From: Cellulomonas terrae | GTDB lineage: Bacteria > Actinomycetota > Actinomycetes > Actinomycetales > Cellulomonadaceae | DNA length: 64,000 nt | Reading direction: 5' to 3' | Assembly: GCF_007990265.1 (NCBI RefSeq) | Contig: NZ_BJWH01000005.1 | Span: forward strand, 1 to 64,000 | The notes under the pieces: generated by a model | Told to the model about the DNA's origin: nothing | Seen by the model: the letters and a program-made list of their open reading frames with translations, nothing else | The model's database searches: none | Program-made: the position numbers and the translations under genes | Shown: one piece after another, positions 43,700 to 51,436 of the stretch | Numbering within the stretch: the stretch's first letter is position 1 | How the letters are laid out: each line of letters begins with the position of its first letter

Positions 43700-46327
43700 T
43701 CAGGAGTAGATCCCGACCTCGTACAGCGAGTAGCCGTACGCGGTTCCGCGGGCTGTTCCGTGCACCCGCACGTAGCGGGCCGAGCCGGCGGTGTTCAGGG
43801 TGTCGACGTTCCCGTCGCCCGCGGTGACGGTGGTCAGGGTCGACCACGTGTTCCCGTCGTTCGACGTCTCGATGCGGTAGCCCTTGCCGAATGCGGACTC
43901 CCACACGAGCTGGATGGACGAGAACGACCGGACCGAGCCCAGGTCGACCTGGATCCACTCGCCGTCTGCCCAGTTGCTGGCCCAGCGCGTCGCGTAGCTG
44001 CCGTCCGTGGCCTGCCCCGGCGTGAAGTTGCCGTTGTAGGGGTCGAACGACGACGCGGTGGCCGGCCGGCCCTGGGCGATGTTCGTGCCGCCGACCGCCG
44101 GCGGGACCACGCGGAACGACCTCGTCTCGACGCCCACGTTGCCCTTGCCGTCCTCGGCGAACACGTAGACCTTCCAGACGCCGAGCGTCTGCGGGGCGGT
44201 CACCGTGAACGTGCTGCCGCTGCGCGTGAACGTCGCCGGCGCGAGGCCGCCGGAGTCGTTCACGTACTTGCTGTTCAGCAGCACGTTGTAGGTGATCGGG
44301 TCGCCGTTCGGGTCGCTCGCCGCGGCGTTCACCGTGAACGTCGAGCCGGCGACCACGCTGCCGCTGTTGGGCACGGTCATCGAGCTGAACGTCGGGGGAG
44401 TGTTGACCCCCGCCGCCCCGGCCGAGCCGCCGTACGCCTTGGCGACCGCGTAGTACGAGAGGCGCTTGTTGTTGCCCGGCTTCACGTTGAACCAGATGCC
44501 GCCGAAGTCGCCCTCGTTGCCGTAGTGGAACAGCGTGGCGCCGAGCGCGACGCCCGGGTGCGCCTTGATGCAGTCCCACGCCCGCGTGTAGCCGGCCGCG
44601 TTCTGTGCGTCGGTGCCCTGGTCGGGCACGCCGTTGGCGTCGTCGGGGACCTCCCACTCGCCGGCCGGTCCGCCCTCGGTGATGAGGTACGGCTTGGTGT
44701 AGCCGCCCGCGATCCACGTGGCCTTGGCGTCGCACACCGCGTTGTAGGCGTTCAGGCCGTACAGGTCGAGGTCCGGCGAGTTCGCCTTGTAGTACGGCCA
44801 CGCGCCGGTCCACGCGTCGGTCGACGTCACCGGGTGGTTCGGGTCGATCTGGTGGATCCGCTTGGCGGCGTCGTTGACGAACGTCGCGTAGGCGGCGCGC
44901 TGCGCCTCGAGCTCGGCGCCCGAGTAGCAGTTCCCGAGGCCGAGCAGGGACTCGTTGCCGACGTTCCACATGAGCACGCCGGGGTGGTCCTTGTAGGCCG
45001 TGACCCACGTGACGATGTCGTTCATCGAGTTCGCCTTGTACGTCGCGTCCGTGACGTAGTTCGGGCAGCCGCCCGAGCCGGGACCGCCACCGGGAGCCAG
45101 CCAGAAGCCCGCGACCGTCCGCATGCCCGCGGCCGCCGCCGCGTCGAACAGGACCTTCGAGCCGGCGTCCGTGCCCCACGTGCGGATGGTGTTGACGCCC
45201 ATCGCCTGGAGGGTGGCCGCGTGCTGCGGGAACTCGGCCGGGGCCGGACCCCACGTCATGCCCTTGGTCACCCAGTTCTGGCCGTTCACCAGCAGCGACC
45301 AGCTCCCCTGGGTCCCCGCGATGCGGACCTTTCCGTCGGCGGGGCCGGTCGGGTCCGGGGTCGGCGTCGTGGTGCCGCCGCCGGTGGTCCGCACGGCGAC
45401 CTCCCACAGCGAGAAGCCGTAGCCGGTCGCGCGGGTCTGCAGGTCGAGCCGCACGTACCGCGCGGTGCCGCTCACCGTGATCGACTGCGTGCCGCCCGTG
45501 CCGTTGGTGACCGTCGACAGCGTCGTCCACGTCGTGCCGTCGGTGGAGCCCTGGAGGCGGAAGGCCTTGCCGTACGCGCCCTCCCAGCTCAGGGTGACGG
45601 CGCAGACGGCCTGGCTCGCGCCGAGGTCCACCTGCCACCACTGGTTGTCGGCGAACGTGCTCGCCCAGCGCGTACCGGCGTTGCCGTCGACCGCGAGGCC
45701 GGCCGCCGTGCCGGCGCCCTGCTCGGAGGACGACGCGGTCGCGGTCTTGCCCTGCGCGACGTTGGTCGTGCCACAGGTGCCCGTCGTCGGCTGCGTACCG
45801 CCCGGCGTGCCGTAGACCTGCACCTCCCACAGGGAGTAGCCGTAGCCGGTGGCGCGCTTCGTGCCCAGCAGCTGCACGTACCGGCCGCTGCCGGTCACGT
45901 TCAGGGTCTCCTTGCCGCCCTTGCCGGTGGTGGTCGTGTAGATGCTCGTCCACGCCGTGCCGTTGTCCGACGTGCGGATCTGATAGCCCGACCCGTAGGC
46001 GGCCTCCCAGGTCAGGACGACCTGCTCGACCTGCGCGGTCGCCCCGAGGTCGATGGTCAGCCACTGCGCGTCGGACGGTGTGCTCGCCCATCGGGTGCCG
46101 GCGTTGCCGTCGGTGACCGCCGACGCCGGCGTGTAGTCGGCGTTCTCCGTGGACGACGCGGTGGCGGTCTTGCCCTGCGAGAGCAGGACGGGCGCCGCCT
46201 GGGCGGTGGCGGGGAGGGTGATGCCGGCCGCGACGAGCGCGGCGGCGGCCAGGACGCCGAGCAGGCGGCGGCTGCGGCCGGGCGGTGGGGCGGTCCTGGC
46301 AGGGGGGTGGGCGGTGGTCGTGAACAC
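43700..46327 (-). CDS. Secreted clan GH-A glycoside hydrolase with three discoidin domains
   Basis: The 875-residue protein has a signal peptide, two F5/8C domains (about 48-178 and 190-320), a TIM-barrel hydrolase (about 335-660), an Ig/cadherin-like domain (about 665-750) and a third F5/8C at the C terminus. Glu459 in MWNVGNES and Glu551 in LITEGGP are the likely acid/base and nucleophile of a retaining clan GH-A enzyme, of the GH2/GH5/GH72-like type. The polymer is not determined. GTG 46327 has GGAGGAG five to six bases upstream. A LacI-type operator lies 122 bp upstream. Confidence 0.82.
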   Translation of the reverse strand: MFTTTAHPPARTAPPPGRSRRLLGVLAAAALVAAGITLPATAQAAPVLLSQGKTATASSTENADYTPASAVTDGNAGTRWASTPSDAQWLTIDLGATAQVEQVVLTWEAAYGSGYQIRTSDNGTAWTSIYTTTTGKGGKETLNVTGSGRYVQLLGTKRATGYGYSLWEVQVYGTPGGTQPTTGTCGTTNVAQGKTATASSSEQGAGTAAGLAVDGNAGTRWASTFADNQWWQVDLGASQAVCAVTLSWEGAYGKAFRLQGSTDGTTWTTLSTVTNGTGGTQSITVSGTARYVRLDLQTRATGYGFSLWEVAVRTTGGGTTTPTPDPTGPADGKVRIAGTQGSWSLLVNGQNWVTKGMTWGPAPAEFPQHAATLQAMGVNTIRTWGTDAGSKVLFDAAAAAGMRTVAGFWLAPGGGPGSGGCPNYVTDATYKANSMNDIVTWVTAYKDHPGVLMWNVGNESLLGLGNCYSGAELEAQRAAYATFVNDAAKRIHQIDPNHPVTSTDAWTGAWPYYKANSPDLDLYGLNAYNAVCDAKATWIAGGYTKPYLITEGGPAGEWEVPDDANGVPDQGTDAQNAAGYTRAWDCIKAHPGVALGATLFHYGNEGDFGGIWFNVKPGNNKRLSYYAVAKAYGGSAGAAGVNTPPTFSSMTVPNSGSVVAGSTFTVNAAASDPNGDPITYNVLLNSKYVNDSGGLAPATFTRSGSTFTVTAPQTLGVWKVYVFAEDGKGNVGVETRSFRVVPPAVGGTNIAQGRPATASSFDPYNGNFTPGQATDGSYATRWASNWADGEWIQVDLGSVRSFSSIQLVWESAFGKGYRIETSNDGNTWSTLTTVTAGDGNVDTLNTAGSARYVRVHGTARGTAYGYSLYEVGIYS

Positions 46328-46653
46328 AGGTGTCTCCTCCGGGGCGTGCCCGTGGCAGGGGACGGGAGGTCGGTCCGCAGTCGACCTCGTCGTCGATCCG
46401 GTGCGCCGGGCGTGCAGTTCGTCGTTGAGCTGGTGCCGGTCGATCTGGGAGAGCGCTCTATCGTCCGATCCGAGTTCGAGCCGGCGACATCGTGCTGAAG
46501 GGGTGGGGATGGTGCCCTCTCTGGCTCCCGAGGGGACCGTATACCCGATTTCACCCGCTCGTACAGTCGAGCCGCTGGGAGAAGTGGTCATCGTGACGCC
46601 CGAGACCGCTCAGGATCTGCGAGAGCGCTCTCCGATCCTGCTATCCTGTCGGC
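46328..46653. promoter_or_regulatory. Divergent control region with two LacI-type operators
   Basis: Two sites share the core AGAGC-GCTCT: GAGAGCGCTCTA at 46449-46460, upstream of the glycosidase gene, and GAGAGCGCTCTC at 46621-46632, upstream of the LacI gene. Both follow a GATCTG-like flank. A TATCCT -10 at 46642-46647 lies six bases before ATG 46654, and the second operator would sit at or just after its -35. They resemble the CebR-type operators of actinobacterial LacI regulators. Confidence 0.65.
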
Positions 46654-47853
46654 ATGGCAGACGAGCCCGGGGCGGGGAGTGCGAGCACGGCCGCACTCGG
46701 GGGGACGACGCCCTCCGCCACTCTGGAGGCGACGCCGCCGGGCGGCGTGGCTGTGGTCATGACCTCGGACGACGCGCCGCTCGCCCGGGAGTCCGCGGCA
46801 GCGCGGAGACCCGCAGCGCCGGGCGTCTCCGGCTCCGGGGCGCCCACCCTGGAGGACGTCGCGCGCGTGGCCGGCGTCTCGAGAGCCACGGTGTCACGGG
46901 TCGTCAACGGGCAGCGTCGCGTGGCCGCCGACATCCAGGCCGTCGTCCGCGAGGCCATCGCCACGACCGGCTACGTCCCCAACCTGGCGGCTCGGTCCCT
47001 CGTCACCCGTCGCACGGGTGCGGTGATCGTCGTGGTGTCCGGCGTCGAGGAGCAGGGATCGCCGTCGACGATCGACTTCGCCGACCCGTTCTTCGGTCGG
47101 GTCGTCGGCGGCATGCTGCGCGCGCTGCGGCCCCACGACGTCGACCCGATCCTCATGCTCGCCGAGACGGACTCGGACCGCGCCCGCGTGCTCTCCTCCC
47201 TGCGCAACGGCAACGCGGACGGCGCGCTCGTCGTGTCCACCCGCGGCGACGACCCGATGCCGCGCCTGCTCGTGGAGGCGGGGCTGCCCGCCGTCGTCTT
47301 CGCGCGCCCGGGCAGGCCGATCCCGCTGAGCTTCGTCGACGTCGCCAACCGCGACGGTGCACGCCTCGCCGCCGAGCACCTCGTGGCACGCGGCTGCCGG
47401 CACGTCGCAGCGATCTCCGGTCCCCTCGACGTCCCCTCCGCGCAGGACCGGCTCTCCGGGTTCCAGGACGCGATGGCCCGGCACGGGCAGGCGTTCGTCC
47501 CGACCGTCGGGGGCAACTTCACGTACGAGAGCGGCGTCGTCGCGATGACGTCCCTGCTCGCCGACTACGGGGACGTCGACGGGGTGTTCGCCTCGAACGA
47601 CCTCATGGCGCTCGGCGCGATCGAGGCGCTCCAGGCCACCGGCCGGCGGGTGCCCGAGGACGTGCGCGTCATCGGGTTCGACGACAGCTCCGTCGGCGCT
47701 CTGTCCCGCCCTGCGCTGACGTCCGTGCGGCAACCGATCGAGGAGATGGCCGCCGAGATGGCCCGCATCCTCCTCGACACGATCGCCGACCCCGGCCGGC
47801 GCGTCACGTCGACCATCTTCGAGCCGACCCTCCGCATCCGCGACAGCGCCTGA
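46654..47853 (+). CDS. LacI-family regulator of the adjacent glycan genes
   Basis: The 399-residue protein has its HTH at about residues 64-90 (PTLEDVARVAGVSRATVSRVVNGQRRV) and a PBP-like ligand domain ending in VRVIGFDDSSVGALSRPALTSVRQP. The first 60 residues are an alanine/serine-rich extension beyond the usual LacI length. The ATG at 46654 is supported by a well-placed TATCCT that predicts a leaderless transcript. The GAGAGC-GCTCTC sites suggest it represses itself and the divergent glycosidase gene. Confidence 0.87.
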   Translation: MADEPGAGSASTAALGGTTPSATLEATPPGGVAVVMTSDDAPLARESAAARRPAAPGVSGSGAPTLEDVARVAGVSRATVSRVVNGQRRVAADIQAVVREAIATTGYVPNLAARSLVTRRTGAVIVVVSGVEEQGSPSTIDFADPFFGRVVGGMLRALRPHDVDPILMLAETDSDRARVLSSLRNGNADGALVVSTRGDDPMPRLLVEAGLPAVVFARPGRPIPLSFVDVANRDGARLAAEHLVARGCRHVAAISGPLDVPSAQDRLSGFQDAMARHGQAFVPTVGGNFTYESGVVAMTSLLADYGDVDGVFASNDLMALGAIEALQATGRRVPEDVRVIGFDDSSVGALSRPALTSVRQPIEEMAAEMARILLDTIADPGRRVTSTIFEPTLRIRDSA

Positions 47854-47863
47854 CCCTCGCCCG

Positions 47864-48017
47864 TGCGGACGCCCGCGTCGTCCAGCGGTGACGTCCGCAT
47901 TCCGACGGATAGGAACCCGCACGAGGGCGGACGTTGCGCCTCGCGCACACGCGGGTGCAGACAGCGCGACGTCCGCACGTCCGAGCGGAGGGGGGCTCGG
48001 TCGTGCGGACGTCGCGG
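47864..48017. repeat. Array of five GCGGACGT palindromic elements
   Basis: The 175-bp gap between two convergent stops holds TGCGGACG (47864), GACGTCCGCA (47890-47899), GCGGACGTTGCGCC (47927-47940), GCGCGACGTCCGC (47964-47976) and GTGCGGACGTCGCGG (48003-48017), in alternating orientation about 26-39 bp apart. Neighbouring copies can pair as hairpins. The same unit occurs as an inverted pair at 56173-56227. This looks like a REP-type element and may also terminate both genes. Confidence 0.65.
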
Positions 48018-48028
48018 TGCAGAGGTGG

Positions 48029-49339
48029 TCAGCCGCCGATGGCAGCCTCGACCTCGAGCGTGTACTGCTTGGCCGCGTCGGCCGGGCTCAGGCGGCCGAA
48101 CAGGACCTCCTGGTTGATGCGGCGGGTGATCTCCGCGACCTGACCGGCGCCGACGGGCGGGACGACCGGGCCGTCGACGATCTCGTCCTCGAGGTCGGCC
48201 AGGAACTCGGCGGCCTGCTTGTCGGTGGGCGAGAACTTGTCCTGCACCGCGGCGCGGACCTCGGTGTTGGCCGGGAGGCCACGGTCGGAGAGCAGGATCT
48301 CGCCGGCGGCGGGGTCGTTGAGCAGGAAGTCGACCAGCAGCGCGGACTCCTCCGGGTGCTCGGACTTGGCCGAGACGGAGTAGTACATGGCCGGCTTGAA
48401 GTACATACCGGTGCGCTCCTCCTCCGACTCGCCGGGGACGCGGAGGAGCGTGAGCTCCTTGCCCGACGCGTTGGTGATGGCGGTCAGCTGGTTGGTCCAG
48501 AACCACGCCATGGCACCGGTGCCCGTGCCGACGAGGGACTGCTCCGGACCGCCGGCGTCGACCTCGACGGTCTTGGCAGCGTCAGGAGCGCCGCCACCGG
48601 CCTGCAGGTCGAGCGAGTACTGCCACCACTCGGCGAGGGTCTTCTCGTCGTACCCGAGCTTGTGGTCGTCGGTGTACAGGGACTCGCCGCGCTGACGGGC
48701 GAAGATGGAGAACCCGGGCTCGTTGAAGCCGTAGTCCTGGGCGCCGTAGATCGTCTTGCCGGTCTTGGCGGAGATCTCGTTGGCGATCTCGACGTAGTCG
48801 TCCCACGTCCACGTCGTGTCGTCGGGCATCTCGACGCCGGCCGTCGCGAACGCGGCGGGGTCGGCGATGATCGCGTACGCGTTGACGCCGGTGGCCACGC
48901 CGTACAGGGCGTCGTCGATGGTGCCGGACTGCAGCACGTTCTCGTCGATCTTCGACGTGTCGACGCCCAGCTCGTTGAGGTCGGCCAGGACGCCGCGCGA
49001 GGCGTAGTCGTTGAGGAACCGCTCCTCCTGCGTGATGACGTCGGGGGCGTCACCCCCGGCGACCGACGTGCCCAGCTTGTCGAAGTAGCTGTTCCAGTCG
49101 GTGTAGTCCGGGACCACGGTGATGTGGGGGTACTTCTCCGTGAACTTGTCCAGCACCTGCTGCGTCAGCTCGTGGCGGGTGTCGGAGCCCCACCAGGAGA
49201 AGCGGATCTCGACGGGCGCCGGCGGGCCCGAGGAGGTGGCCTCGGCGGCCGGTTCCTCGGAGCCGGCGCAGGCGGTCAGGGCCAGGGCCGCGACGGCCAG
49301 CAGGGCACCTACGCGGAGGGACGATCGGGGGCGGCGCAT
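48029..49339 (-). CDS. ABC sugar transporter substrate-binding lipoprotein
   Basis: The 436-residue protein has a lipoprotein signal with lipobox LTAC (Cys24) and a family 1 extracellular solute-binding fold: VEIRFSWWGSDTRHELTQQVLDKFTEKYPHITV near the start and W-T-W-D-D-Y in the middle. It captures a sugar, type unknown, for the two permeases encoded upstream in the same direction. AAGGAG precedes ATG 49339. No ATPase gene is present locally, so a shared MsmK-like ATPase is likely. Confidence 0.88.
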   Translation of the reverse strand: MRRPRSSLRVGALLAVAALALTACAGSEEPAAEATSSGPPAPVEIRFSWWGSDTRHELTQQVLDKFTEKYPHITVVPDYTDWNSYFDKLGTSVAGGDAPDVITQEERFLNDYASRGVLADLNELGVDTSKIDENVLQSGTIDDALYGVATGVNAYAIIADPAAFATAGVEMPDDTTWTWDDYVEIANEISAKTGKTIYGAQDYGFNEPGFSIFARQRGESLYTDDHKLGYDEKTLAEWWQYSLDLQAGGGAPDAAKTVEVDAGGPEQSLVGTGTGAMAWFWTNQLTAITNASGKELTLLRVPGESEEERTGMYFKPAMYYSVSAKSEHPEESALLVDFLLNDPAAGEILLSDRGLPANTEVRAAVQDKFSPTDKQAAEFLADLEDEIVDGPVVPPVGAGQVAEITRRINQEVLFGRLSPADAAKQYTLEVEAAIGG

Positions 49340-49398
49340 GTTTCTCCTTGGTTGACGAGGACGACGGTGTGCTGTCAAAGGCCGGCGGAACAGGACTG

Positions 49399-50334
49399 CT
49401 ACTTGATGCCCGTCGTCGCGATCCCCTTGACCAGGTACTTCTGGCCGAACAGGAAGGCGAGGAAGACGGGGATGAGCGAGACGATCGACATCGCGAACAT
49501 CGGCCCCCACGAGCTGGCGCCGGTGGAGTCCAGGAAGGTGCGCAGAGCAACCGGAGCGGTGTACATGTCCGGTCTGACGAGGAAGATCAGCTGGCTGAAG
49601 AAGTCGTTCCACGTCCAGATGAAGGTGAAGATCGCCGTGGTGGCCAGGGCCGGCAGCGAGAGCGGGAGCATGATCCGCAGGTAGATGCGCCCGTGCCCGC
49701 ACCCGTCCAGGCGCGCTGCCTCGTCCAGCTCCCGGGGGATCCCGCGGAAGAACTGGACCATGAGGAAGATGAAGAACGCGTCCGTGGCCAGCAGCTTCGG
49801 GACGATCAGCGGGAGGAACGTGTTGATCCAGTCCAGCCGGGCGAACAGGATGTACTGCGGCACGATGATCACGTGGATCGGCAGCATGATCGACATGAGC
49901 ATGATCGCGAACCACAGCTTGCGGCCCCGGAACTCGAGCCGCGCGAACGCGTAGGCCGCCATCGAGCAGCTGACCAGGTTCCCCAGCAGCGAGCCGAGGA
50001 CGATGACCGCCGAGTTGATCAGGTACCTGCTGAACGGGTACTGCAGCGCGTTCCAGCCCTCGGAGTAGTTCGTCCAGTCGACCTCGGACGGGATCAGGGA
50101 CACGTCCCGGAAGATCAGGTCGGTCGGCTTGAACGAGCTGACCAGCAACCAGACCAGCGGGTAGAGCATCAGCGCGCAGAGCGCGATGAGGCCCGCGTGC
50201 TTGAGCGCGGCGCGCCGGCGGTCCGGCCACGGGGACCGGTAGCGGACGGGCGGCGCCTCGTCGGCCAGCGCGGCGATGCGCTGGGCGGGCGTGGGGGCGT
50301 CGGTGGGCACGGTGCGCACGTGGACCTCAGTCAT
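49399..50334 (-). CDS. Carbohydrate ABC permease (MalG type)
   Basis: The 311-residue protein has six membrane helices and the MalG-type EAA loop PRELDEAARLDGCGHGRIYLRIMLPLSLPA that docks the ATPase. The start overlaps the MalF-type gene by eight bases, so the two are coupled. The arrangement permease-permease-lipoprotein on the minus strand forms one importer unit, divergent from a LacI-DUF6807 regulator. Confidence 0.9.
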   Translation of the reverse strand: MTEVHVRTVPTDAPTPAQRIAALADEAPPVRYRSPWPDRRRAALKHAGLIALCALMLYPLVWLLVSSFKPTDLIFRDVSLIPSEVDWTNYSEGWNALQYPFSRYLINSAVIVLGSLLGNLVSCSMAAYAFARLEFRGRKLWFAIMLMSIMLPIHVIIVPQYILFARLDWINTFLPLIVPKLLATDAFFIFLMVQFFRGIPRELDEAARLDGCGHGRIYLRIMLPLSLPALATTAIFTFIWTWNDFFSQLIFLVRPDMYTAPVALRTFLDSTGASSWGPMFAMSIVSLIPVFLAFLFGQKYLVKGIATTGIK

Positions 50335-51268
50335 CGTAGAAGACCCAGAACTTGGAGGCGAAGAAGTTGATCAGGGTCATCACCGCGACGATGAGCACCA
50401 GCAGCCAGGCCATGGCGGAGGCGTACCCCATGTCGAAGGCTGTGAATCCCTTCTGGTACAGGTAGAGCGTGTAGAACATCGTCGAGTCGGCCGGGCCGCC
50501 GGTGCCGCCGGAGACGACGAACGCCTGCGTGAAGCTCTGGAACGCCCCGATCACCTGGAGGACCAGGTTGAAGAAGATGATCGGCGTGAGCAGCGGGAGC
50601 GTGATCGAGCGGAACTTGCGCACGACGCCGGCGCCGTCGATCGCGGCGGCCTCGTAGTACATCTCCGGGATCTGCCGCAGCCCGGCCAGGAAGATGATCA
50701 TTGGGGCGCCGAACGTCCAGATGTGCAGGAGCACGAGGGTCCACAGCGCGGTCTCCGGGTCGGACACCCAGCCCTTGCCCTGGATGCCGAACAGGGCCAG
50801 GAACTCGTTGACCAGACCGTCGATGCCGAACACCTGACGCCACAGGATGGCGACGGCGACCGAGCCACCGAGCAGCGAGGGCAGGTAGAGGACCGAACGG
50901 TAGAAGGGGAGGCCCTTCAGGCCGCGGTCGAGGATGAGCGCCAGCGCCAGGGCCGCGAGCAGCTGCAGCGGGACCGCCGTGAACACGTACGTGAACGTGA
51001 CCCTCAGCGAGTTGAGGAGCCGAGGGTCCTCGAACAGCCGCGTGTAGTTCTCGAGGCCGATCCACTCGGGCGGCTGGAGCAGGTTGTAGTCCGTGAAGGA
51101 CAGGTAGCCCGATGCGATCATCGGACCGATCGTGATGAGCCCCAGGCCCAGGAACCACGGCGCGAGGAATATCGCGGCGCTCTTCCCGTCGCCGTTGCGC
51201 AAGCCCCGCCGGGAGGGCGCGGTCTTGGCGCCCCTGGCGGTCTTGCGCAGCTCTGTCACTACGGACAT
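50327..51268 (-). CDS. Sugar ABC permease (MalF type)
   Basis: The 313-residue protein has six helices and the EAA loop EMYYEAAAIDGAGVVRKFRSITLPLLTP. It opens the importer unit. ATG 51268 is chosen; GAGGTG lies about nine bases before it, and an in-frame GTG at 51280 is possible. AACCGGTT palindromes in the 168 bp before it suggest control by the divergent LacI-type protein. Confidence 0.9.
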   Translation of the reverse strand: MSVVTELRKTARGAKTAPSRRGLRNGDGKSAAIFLAPWFLGLGLITIGPMIASGYLSFTDYNLLQPPEWIGLENYTRLFEDPRLLNSLRVTFTYVFTAVPLQLLAALALALILDRGLKGLPFYRSVLYLPSLLGGSVAVAILWRQVFGIDGLVNEFLALFGIQGKGWVSDPETALWTLVLLHIWTFGAPMIIFLAGLRQIPEMYYEAAAIDGAGVVRKFRSITLPLLTPIIFFNLVLQVIGAFQSFTQAFVVSGGTGGPADSTMFYTLYLYQKGFTAFDMGYASAMAWLLVLIVAVMTLINFFASKFWVFYDD

Positions 51269-51310
51269 GTCGTCGATCACCTCACTGTGTTCGCGATAAG
51301 GATCCGACGA

Positions 51311-51382
51311 GAAACCGGTTCCTCGGTCGGTACCGTAGCACCCGTGGAACGGGTTGGGAACCGGTTTCCCGTGGTGTATGTT
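51311..51382. promoter_or_regulatory. Twin AACCGGTT operators and promoter of the LacI-DUF6807 gene
   Basis: GAAACCGGTTCC (51311-51322) and GGGAACCGGTTTCCC (51356-51370) are LacI-type palindromes with centres 46 bp apart. The second lies between a TTGGGA -35 (51354-51359) and a TATGTT -10 (51377-51382) with a 17-bp spacer, so a bound repressor would block that promoter. The first lies toward the permease operon. Confidence 0.65.
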
Positions 51383-51436
51383 CGGCGCGGAGCCGCCCTC
51401 ACGTCGGTGGCTCGACGGGGACCGCAGGAGGCTGCA

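Noticed and set aside
39178..43827. A 1549-codon open frame on the plus strand opposite the discoidin genes
   Set aside because: It is antisense to two secreted proteins and part of a third, all with clear domains and signal peptides; its product is arginine/valine/glycine rich without motifs. Long shadow frames are expected at this GC content.
47864..48017. CRISPR array
   Set aside because: Repeats alternate in orientation, are short and imperfect, and no cas genes are present; a palindromic REP-like array explains them better.
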